DNA of 12,946 nucleotides, from positions 1-12,946 of the forward strand of contig JBEVLT010000103.1 of NCBI GenBank assembly GCA_040509055.1, written 5' to 3'. The notes beneath the pieces were generated by a model. The model ran no database searches. It was not told the DNA's origin and worked only from the letters and a program-made list of their open reading frames with translations. Source of the DNA: JAJKIP01 sp040509055 (GTDB taxonomy: Bacteria > Bacteroidota > Bacteroidia > Chitinophagales > Chitinophagaceae). Shown piece after piece: positions 6,289-11,574 of the stretch. Numbering within the stretch: position 1 is the first letter of the stretch; the number at the start of each line of letters is the position of its first letter. The position numbers and the translations under genes were made by a program.

Positions 6289-7428
6289 ATGGCGGCGCTT
6301 CATTTTCAATTGGAACATACGGATACCGGGTCAAAGGCCCGGGCCGGAACGATCACTACCGATCATGGCAGTATCCAAACGCCGGTATTTATGCCGGTAG
6401 GCACAGCCGGTACCGTTAAGGCCGTGACGCAGCAGCAACTGCGGCAGGAGGTAAAGGCGCAGATCATTCTGGGCAATACCTATCACCTGTACCTGCGGCC
6501 GGGGCTGGATATACTGGAGCAGGCCGGTGGATTGCATCGTTTCAACGGGTGGGACCGGCCGATCCTGACCGACAGCGGGGGCTACCAGGTGTTCTCTCTG
6601 TCCGGTACCCGTAAGATCAAAGAAGAAGGCGTCACCTTCCAGTCGCATATCGACGGGTCGAAACATCTTTTCAGCCCGGAAGCCGTGATGGACATTCAGC
6701 GCATCATCGGCGGCGATATCATGATGGCCTTTGATGAATGCCCGCCCGGTGGCAGCGAATACAGTTATGCAAAGACTTCCATGGAGCTGACGCACCGCTG
6801 GCTTGACCGCTGCCTGCACCGGTTTACCGCTACGGAAGACAAGTATGGGTATACGCAAAACCTTTTTCCCATTGTACAGGGGGGCACCTTTAAGGATCTT
6901 CGGAAAGCTTCCTGCGACTATGTTTCGTCCAAAGAGGCTACCGGCAATGCTATTGGCGGGTTGAGCGTGGGCGAGCCCGAGCCGGTGATGTATGAAATAT
7001 GCGACTGGTGCTGCGACCACCTGCCGGTGCAGCGGCCCCGCTATCTCATGGGCGTGGGCACACCCTGGAATATCCTGGAGTGCATTGGCATGGGCGTGGA
7101 TATGTTCGACTGCGTGATGCCGACGCGCAACGGACGTAATGCCATGCTGTTTACTACCAGGGGGGTGATCAATATCGACAATAAAAAATGGGAAAAGGAT
7201 TTCTCCGTGATCGATGACGGGATCGACTGCGAGCTCAGCCGGTATTATACCAGGGCCTACCTGCGCCACCTGATGAAATCGGGCGAAATACTGGGGCTGA
7301 CGATCGCCAGTGTGCACAACCTTGCTTTTTACTGCTGGCTGGTACGCGAAGCGCGGCAGCATATCATTGCCGGTGATTTTGCAGGATGGAAAAACGAAAT
7401 GACCGCGGTGCTGAGAACGCGGCTATAA
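6289..7428 (+). CDS. tgt: tRNA-guanine(34) transglycosylase (Tgt)
   Basis: A 379-residue TIM-barrel enzyme that replaces G34 of GUN-anticodon tRNAs with the queuosine precursor preQ1 in the cytosol. Visible motifs are MPVGTAGTVKAV (35-46), ILGNTYHL (60-67), TDSGGYQVFSL with D95 (94-104), AFDECPP with D149 (147-153), GGLSVGEP (223-230), MGVGTP (254-259) and FDCVMPTRNGRN with the likely nucleophile D274 (273-284). The zinc site is unusual. At the usual CxCxxC...H positions I read I312, C314 and S317, with H343 kept, so two of three cysteines are missing. This may be normal for the lineage. The ATG at 6289 suits the family N-terminus better than the in-frame one at 6268. Its stop abuts the stop of the convergent gene. 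Confidence 0.95.
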   Translation: MAALHFQLEHTDTGSKARAGTITTDHGSIQTPVFMPVGTAGTVKAVTQQQLRQEVKAQIILGNTYHLYLRPGLDILEQAGGLHRFNGWDRPILTDSGGYQVFSLSGTRKIKEEGVTFQSHIDGSKHLFSPEAVMDIQRIIGGDIMMAFDECPPGGSEYSYAKTSMELTHRWLDRCLHRFTATEDKYGYTQNLFPIVQGGTFKDLRKASCDYVSSKEATGNAIGGLSVGEPEPVMYEICDWCCDHLPVQRPRYLMGVGTPWNILECIGMGVDMFDCVMPTRNGRNAMLFTTRGVINIDNKKWEKDFSVIDDGIDCELSRYYTRAYLRHLMKSGEILGLTIASVHNLAFYCWLVREARQHIIAGDFAGWKNEMTAVLRTRL

Positions 7429-8094
7429 TTTGTGCAGGCCGTTCTTGATGGCAAAAAGTACCAGGCCTACCCGCGAGCTTACCTTGAGCTTTTCAAACAG
7501 TTCGTCGCGGTAGCCCTCTACGGTGCGCGGGCTGAGGTTCATCTCGCTGCCGATCTCCTTGTACGTTTTTTCCGTGCAGGCCAGTTTCAGGAAGGCCAGT
7601 TCTTTTTCCGAGAGCCGGGACAGGATGTCCACGTCCTTGTTTTTTTCTTCTCCTTTTACATAGCTCAGCATTTTATTGCTGACCAGGTCGTTCATGAAAA
7701 TGCCTTTGTCGCGGATATCGTCCAGTGCCTGGCGGAATACGGCGGGTTTGCTGTCTTTCAGGATATAGCCGCCGGCGCCGGCCTTGATCATGGTGATGAT
7801 GGAGGTTTCGCTATCAGACATGCTCAGCACCAGGATCTTTATAGACGGTACGTTCTTTTTGATCCAGGCGGCTGTTTCATAGCCGTTCATTTCCGGCATG
7901 GTGATGTCCAGCAGCACAATGTCGGGCGGCCCGTAGATGTCGAGCATGGCGATAAACTCTTTTCCGTGATCGGCTTCAAAGGAAACATGATACCCGTTGA
8001 ACGAATTGATCAGGGAGGCCAGCCCGCTGCGCAGCAGGGTATGGTCGTCAATAAGGGCAATATTGATGATGTCTTTATTCAATGGTGTTGACAT
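7423..8094 (-). CDS. NarL/FixJ-family response regulator of the four-gene operon (RR2)
   Basis: A 223-residue protein with a receiver domain and a LuxR-type DNA-binding domain. Receiver residues seen are D16-D17, phospho-acceptor D63 (IVLLDITMP), S91 and K113 (GYILKD). The helix-turn-helix spans about 158-215 (LSEKELAFLKLACTEKTYKEIGSEM...SPRTVEGYRDELFEKL). The start at 8094 is preferred over an upstream ATG at 8151, because it leaves a normal receiver N-terminus and overlaps the kinase gene by 20 nt, a common arrangement for coupled translation. It is almost certainly the output partner of the kinase just upstream. Its stop is tail to tail with tgt and no terminator fits between them. A possible target is its own operon promoter (direct repeats at 9955-9985). 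Confidence 0.92.
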   Translation of the reverse strand: MSTPLNKDIINIALIDDHTLLRSGLASLINSFNGYHVSFEADHGKEFIAMLDIYGPPDIVLLDITMPEMNGYETAAWIKKNVPSIKILVLSMSDSETSIITMIKAGAGGYILKDSKPAVFRQALDDIRDKGIFMNDLVSNKMLSYVKGEEKNKDVDILSRLSEKELAFLKLACTEKTYKEIGSEMNLSPRTVEGYRDELFEKLKVSSRVGLVLFAIKNGLHKL

Positions 8095-8848
8095 GAATGA
8101 TGATGGTGGTGCCGCTGCCGGGCTCTGTGTGAATATACAGCTTTGCACCAATTAGTTTAGCCCGGTTCTCCAGATTTTGCAGCCCGGCGCCGGCCGATGC
8201 GGTGGCTTTGTCGAATCCTTTTCCGTCGTCGGAAATACTGAGCACGATCTGCATCTCGTTGCCAACCGCCTGGAATTTGATCTCGCGGGCCTTTGCGTGT
8301 TTGATGATGTTGTTCGTGATCTCCTGGATCATCCGGAAAAGGATGATGGATTTTTCGGTGCTCAGCAGGGGCAGTATTTCTTCGGCCGTGAAGGCAACCC
8401 GGAAAGTACCTGTTTTGGCGAGATCGTTGAACAGGCGTTCGGTCGCCTTTATCCAGCCGGACTTGCTGATGATATCGGTATCGAGGGAATGGCTCAGGTT
8501 GCGCAGGTCGTTGATGGCTTTTTCCATGAGCTGGTCCATGCGGTCTATTTTTTCTTCTTCCGTGGCTGTTTCGATCGTATTCAGGTTCAGCCGTACCAGG
8601 CTGAGCACCTGGCCGATATTGTCATGGATCTCGCCGCTCACGCGGTTCAGCGTTTCTTCCTGTATTTCCACTTTGGAGTGCAGCAGGGTTTGTTCGAACT
8701 CGATGCTCATCCTTTCTTTTTCCAGCAGGATCGTGTTTTTCCGCTTCAGGAAGATGCGGAACAACGCAAACACCGCCAGCGCAAACAGCAGGAAAAAGGC
8801 GCTGATGGAGAAAATAGCGAAGATCAGTTCTAATTTTTCTTTTGGCAT
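8075..8848 (-). CDS. Short sensor histidine kinase, HisKA_3 / NarX-DegS type
   Basis: A 257-residue inner-membrane kinase. One transmembrane helix (about 8-31) is followed by a helical linker and the dimerisation/phosphotransfer domain with H75 in EIHDNIGQVLSLVRLNL (73-89). The HATPase_c domain shows the N-box QEITNNIIKHAKA (175-187), G1 DDGKGFD (207-213), G2 GAGLQNLENRA (220-230) and GSGT (244-247), so it appears catalytically complete. It has no periplasmic or PAS-like sensing domain, which suggests sensing by the seven-helix protein encoded just upstream. The start at 8848 overlaps that gene by 19 nt; an alternative ATG at 8872 would overlap it by 43. The response regulator follows with a 20-nt overlap. 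The H75-containing module is the type that phosphorylates NarL-family regulators. Confidence 0.92.
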   Translation of the reverse strand: MPKEKLELIFAIFSISAFFLLFALAVFALFRIFLKRKNTILLEKERMSIEFEQTLLHSKVEIQEETLNRVSGEIHDNIGQVLSLVRLNLNTIETATEEEKIDRMDQLMEKAINDLRNLSHSLDTDIISKSGWIKATERLFNDLAKTGTFRVAFTAEEILPLLSTEKSIILFRMIQEITNNIIKHAKAREIKFQAVGNEMQIVLSISDDGKGFDKATASAGAGLQNLENRAKLIGAKLYIHTEPGSGTTIIIHVNTIE

Positions 8849-9477
8849 AGGTAAAAGGCATAGGTAAAGCAACTGTACATGAAGATGCTCATCAGCTGCG
8901 GAATGGCATTGTATAACAGCATATCGAAGATCGTTGCCTGGTAGGCATAGATGTATTTGTACAAAGTAAGTGCTACGTTGACGACAGGGAAGTACACGAT
9001 CATCCCGATCGTGACCCAGACTACCGGCAACCAGTTTTTTTCTTCCCGGCGATTGTCGAGGTTAAAGTAATTCAGCAAAAACAATAAGGCGGAAGCAGTA
9101 ATGACCAGCCCGCCGCCCATGGACAAATAACTGTTGTATTGGGAAACGGAATGGAGCAACCCGAATGTAATGGCCCAGACAGCAAGGTACAATCCCAGCA
9201 GCCAGGCGATGATCCTGCGGGAAGGAGTATTGACCGGAATAAAATAGAAAAAAAGTGTAAAAACGATGGTGGTGATGAGCCGGTAAAAATTATAAATCAT
9301 ACCGGTAGGGCCTACCGTATAAATATACGCCAGCACCAGTTCCTGGGCCAGTACCAGGCACAGGTAGGGAATAAAAAAAAAGAGCTGCCTGCTCTTAAGC
9401 GCTTTCCGGTTGGTAACAGCCAGAATGATGCTCAGGAGCAGGCAGGCAGAATATGAAACTTCCAGAAAAGTATCCAT
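8830..9477 (-). CDS. Seven-helix membrane protein, probable sensor part of the two-component system
   Basis: A 215-residue hydrophobic protein with no recognised family. Seven likely transmembrane helices are visible at about 6-22, 32-54, 60-83, 88-110, 117-139, 147-170 and 182-210. No enzymatic motif was seen. It is the second gene of an operon: 5 bp separate it from the small Gly-tailed protein and it overlaps the kinase gene by 19 nt. Its layout resembles the membrane half of kinases that carry seven-helix sensor regions in one chain, so I infer it senses the signal for the kinase, which has only one helix. A transporter or an accessory protein for the kinase remains possible. Confidence 0.75.
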   Translation of the reverse strand: MDTFLEVSYSACLLLSIILAVTNRKALKSRQLFFFIPYLCLVLAQELVLAYIYTVGPTGMIYNFYRLITTIVFTLFFYFIPVNTPSRRIIAWLLGLYLAVWAITFGLLHSVSQYNSYLSMGGGLVITASALLFLLNYFNLDNRREEKNWLPVVWVTIGMIVYFPVVNVALTLYKYIYAYQATIFDMLLYNAIPQLMSIFMYSCFTYAFYLCQKKN

Positions 9478-9482
9478 ATTAC

Positions 9483-9878
9483 TTAGGGGCGAAGGTGTCC
9501 TTCGTTAAAGGGGTCTTCAAAAGTACCGCCGCCACCGCCGGTACCACCGGTACCGCCTCCTTCATTGCCGCCGCCTTCGCCTTCTCCCGTACCGCCGCCG
9601 CGGCTGGCTTCTTCCGGCTTGACAGCAGGTTCGCCATCCTTGTACGGCCATATGATGGCGGTAATGCGGCCGGCCTTGCTTTCGGTGTTGTCATACACGC
9701 CAAGAAAGATCCTGAATTCATCTGTGTGATCCCTCACACTCTCCATCCAGTTCATCAATGCTGCGGCATCGAACGAGATGCTCTCGGTCTGGCCTTTCTC
9801 GTTGCGCGATGTCAGGTAGTCATCGTAGTTCTGGATCAATTGGTTAGCCACGCTAACCGGGATGGGTTGATTTGCCAT
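9483..9878 (-). CDS. Small soluble protein with Gly-rich tail, first gene of the signalling operon
   Basis: A 131-residue protein of unknown function. Residues 1-85 form a compact domain without signal peptide or membrane helix (MANQPIPVSVANQLIQNYDD at the start, then SFDAAALMNWMESVRD and RIFLGVY...RITAIIWPYKDG). Residues 93-118 are a Gly-rich, Thr/Glu/Asn-dotted segment, and the chain ends in a short acidic FEDPFNEGHLRP. I recall similar MANQPIPV-starting, WPYK-containing proteins in Chitinophagaceae, without an assigned function. The position at the head of the operon, 5 bp from the seven-helix gene, suggests a cytosolic role in the same signalling pathway, possibly binding the membrane protein or kinase. 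The Gly segment looks like a flexible linker to the C-terminal peptide. Confidence 0.75.
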   Translation of the reverse strand: MANQPIPVSVANQLIQNYDDYLTSRNEKGQTESISFDAAALMNWMESVRDHTDEFRIFLGVYDNTESKAGRITAIIWPYKDGEPAVKPEEASRGGGTGEGEGGGNEGGGTGGTGGGGGTFEDPFNEGHLRP

Positions 9879-9915
9879 AGAAAAGATTTAGGGGGTGATT
9901 GGAAAATAATGAGAA

Positions 9916-9946
9916 TCAAGATATTATTTTATTACGTATCAAAAAA
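9916..9946 (-). promoter_or_regulatory. Weak candidate promoter of the signalling operon
   Basis: On the - strand a TTTTTTG run (9946-9940) precedes TATCTTGA (9923-9916) by 16 bp. The -7 box is imperfect and the spacer is shorter than the usual 19-21 bp. It would leave a leader of about 35 nt before the ATG at 9878. Confidence 0.3.
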
Positions 9947-9954
9947 GGGGTGTT

Positions 9955-9985
9955 AAACGGTACTGTGCACCGCTGAAAAACGGTA
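9955..9985. repeat. Two direct repeats AAACGGTA (possible operator)
   Basis: AAACGGTA occurs at 9955-9962 and 9978-9985, 23 bp apart. On the - strand these are TACCGTTT, upstream of the candidate promoter of the signalling operon. TACC-type half-sites suit NarL-family regulators, so they could bind the operon's own response regulator. Two 8-base matches in an A-rich region could also be chance. Confidence 0.3.
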
Positions 9986-10044
9986 TAAAAAATTCGTCGA
10001 AAACCCGTTGTCTCGCCCTTCCCGGTAACGTTACTTTACATCTC

Positions 10045-10129
10045 GGGCCCATCAACCCATAACCTTAACCATTAGACAATTGAGGCTTTGTCCGCCCACC
10101 GCTTTGTTACAGAACGGTGGGCTTTTTTT
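10045..10129 (+). ncRNA. Possible small RNA ending at an orphan terminator
   Basis: A strong + strand terminator (10094-10129) has no gene upstream on that strand within about 2.7 kb. About 55 bp before it is a promoter-like pair: TTG at 10008-10010, 21 bp, then TACTTTAC at 10032-10039 (two mismatches in the -7 box). The RNA between would be about 85 nt. It contains one further stem, CCTTAA/TTGAGG (10063-10068 with 10080-10085), and no ATG reading frame. No known RNA family was recognised. An attenuated leader for the permease gene is an alternative. Confidence 0.33.
10094..10129 (+). terminator. Intrinsic terminator with no gene before it
   Basis: An 8-bp stem GCCCACCG/CGGTGGGC (10094-10101 with 10115-10122) encloses a 13-nt loop and is followed by seven T. 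It works only in the + direction. The nearest + gene upstream, tgt, ends at 7428 on the far side of the - strand operon, so it probably ends a short independent transcript. Confidence 0.75.
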
Positions 10130-10257
10130 ATCCTTTCCTCAGCCGGTAGCGGAAAATACAATAATCCTGCATTCCCTGTAATTATTACCGGTTATTTAAC
10201 CCTGCGGCGCGTAACCGCGTTGCGGGAATACGGCCCGCCTGATCGCAGTGCAGCTCC

Positions 10258-10289
10258 TTGCTGTGCAGGGCATTACCGGCATAGCTTTC
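10258..10289 (+). promoter_or_regulatory. Promoter of the LptF/LptG-type permease gene
   Basis: TTG at 10258-10260 is followed by 21 bp and TAGCTTTC (10282-10289), one mismatch from TAnnTTTG. The leader to the ATG at 10328 would be about 33 nt. It lies downstream of the orphan terminator, so the permease does not depend on read-through. Confidence 0.5.
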
Positions 10290-10327
10290 ACGTTTCATTC
10301 CATTCAAATTCTGTTACTTCGCAGCGG

Positions 10328-11425
10328 ATGCATAAACTGGACTGGTATATATTAAAAAAATTCCTGGTTACGTTCTTCTTTTGCATGATCCTGTTCATGA
10401 TCGTGGCCGTAGCCGTGGACAGCAGCGAAAAAACGGACGATTTCGTCAAAACGGGGCTCAGCACGGCCCAGATCGTCCGCCAATATTATTTTGGTTTTGT
10501 GCCCTATATCTGGGGGCTGCTGTTTCCCCTGTTCGTCTTTATCGCGGTCATTTTTTTTACCAGCCGTATGGCTACCCGGTCCGAGATCATTGCCATCCTG
10601 GCCAGCGGCACCAGCTACAACCGGATGCTGCGCCCGTACCTGGTGGGCGGCGTGCTGCTGGCAGTGGCCCTGTGGTTTGGCAGCCGGTACCTGATCCCTC
10701 ATGCCAATGCGCTCCGCAGCCATTTCCAGACTACCTATATCGATAAAAACGATCCTACCAAGAACCGCCAGGAGAACGGCTGCGTGAATTGCTTCTACAA
10801 ACGGATCGATACCAATACCTATGTAGGCATCAAGGGCTATGATACCGCTACTCTTTCTGCCAGCCGGTTTTTCCTGGAAAGAGTGAAAAACGACAAGGTG
10901 GTGTACAATGTAAGGGCCAGCGTGGCCAAATGGGACACTGGCGGTAAAAAATGGCTGCTGCTCAATGCTGTCGAAAGAAAGATCGACAGCATGCGGGAAA
11001 TAACCACGCTGCACGACACATTGGTGCTCTCCATCACCCTGAAACCGGAGGAGCTGCGAAAGGACGAATACCTGAAAGACCGCCTGACTACGCCCGAGCT
11101 CGTGGCCTATATTGAACGGGAGGAATCCCGCGGTACGGAGGGGCTCAGCGCCTCCAAAGTGGAGCGCTACCGGCGTACGGCTACGCCCTTTGCTGTGATC
11201 CTGCTCACCATCATCGGGGCTGTGATCGCCAGCCGGAAGACCCGGGGCGGCAGCGGCATGCACCTGGCTATCGGCATCATTACCGCTGCATTGTTCATCC
11301 TGTCCGACCGGTTTTCTACCGTATTTGCCACCAAGAGCAATTTTCCCCCGCTGCTGGCTGCCTGGCTGCCGAATATTGTGTTTTCCGGGGTAGCTTTCTG
11401 GATGTATAAAAAGACACCGAAATAG
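10328..11425 (+). CDS. LptF/LptG family permease (LPS export ABC transporter membrane subunit)
   Basis: A 365-residue YjgP/YjgQ-family inner-membrane protein of the Lpt machine, which with the LptB ATPase extracts lipopolysaccharide and passes it to LptC/LptA. It shows three N-terminal helices (about 12-30, 58-78, 103-121), a periplasmic beta-jellyroll region (about 125-275) and three C-terminal helices (about 286-302, 310-326, 340-359). Family features include AVDSSEKTDDF after helix 1 and the cytoplasmic EIIAILASGTSYNRMLRP segment, the likely ATPase-coupling helix. LptF and LptG cannot be told apart here. The jellyroll carries an unusual C152-x-x-C155 pair. The ATG at 10328 (MHKLDWYILKKF) is the family start; an in-frame TTG at 10088 would run through the terminator hairpin. 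Confidence 0.9.
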   Translation: MHKLDWYILKKFLVTFFFCMILFMIVAVAVDSSEKTDDFVKTGLSTAQIVRQYYFGFVPYIWGLLFPLFVFIAVIFFTSRMATRSEIIAILASGTSYNRMLRPYLVGGVLLAVALWFGSRYLIPHANALRSHFQTTYIDKNDPTKNRQENGCVNCFYKRIDTNTYVGIKGYDTATLSASRFFLERVKNDKVVYNVRASVAKWDTGGKKWLLLNAVERKIDSMREITTLHDTLVLSITLKPEELRKDEYLKDRLTTPELVAYIEREESRGTEGLSASKVERYRRTATPFAVILLTIIGAVIASRKTRGGSGMHLAIGIITAALFILSDRFSTVFATKSNFPPLLAAWLPNIVFSGVAFWMYKKTPK

Positions 11426-11482
11426 TGTTGCTGTACCAGCCGCATGCACACACCGGGAGCGGCAACGATTGCGGTGATTAGT

Positions 11483-11505
11483 GCAACATTGTTGCTCAAT
11501 TTTTT
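11483..11505 (+). terminator. Weak terminator-like hairpin after the permease gene
   Basis: GCAAC-ATT-GTTGC (11483-11495) is followed by TCAA and then a T-run (11500-11505). The 5-bp stem is short, and the T-run also contains the -33 TTG of the next promoter, so it may be coincidental. Confidence 0.3.
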
Positions 11506-11534
11506 GCTGTGGCAGGCTGCATTAAGTACCTTTA
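11504..11534 (+). promoter_or_regulatory. Promoter of the citrate synthase gene
   Basis: TTG (11504-11506, within a T-run) is followed by exactly 20 bp and TACCTTTA (11527-11534), one mismatch from TAnnTTTG. The leader to the ATG at 11575 would be about 35 nt. Confidence 0.6.
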
Positions 11535-11574
11535 TCCCTCCATTACTTCAGTACGAATTTCTTAAACGTCCTTC

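Larger units (their letters stand above)
9879..10327. other. 449-bp intergenic region between divergent operons
   Basis: This gap is bounded by the signalling operon (-) and the permease gene (+). It holds a weak - promoter with upstream direct repeats (9916-9985), a + strand promoter-like pair and orphan terminator with a possible small RNA between them (10008-10129), and the permease promoter (10258-10289). In 10130-10257 I see only small palindromes (GGTTA-TT-TAACC; CGCG-TAAC-CGCG) and no gene. Confidence 0.5.

Noticed and set aside
4763..6400. A long open frame on the + strand (545 codons) opposite the glycosyltransferase and rsmG.
   Set aside because: It is antisense to two genes with full family motifs, shows no domain of its own, and its composition is what the opposite strand of a GC-rich gene gives by chance.
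10088..10327. N-terminal extension of the permease from a TTG at 10088.
   Set aside because: It runs through the terminator hairpin and the predicted promoter and adds residues unlike the family; MHKLDWYILKKF is the natural start.
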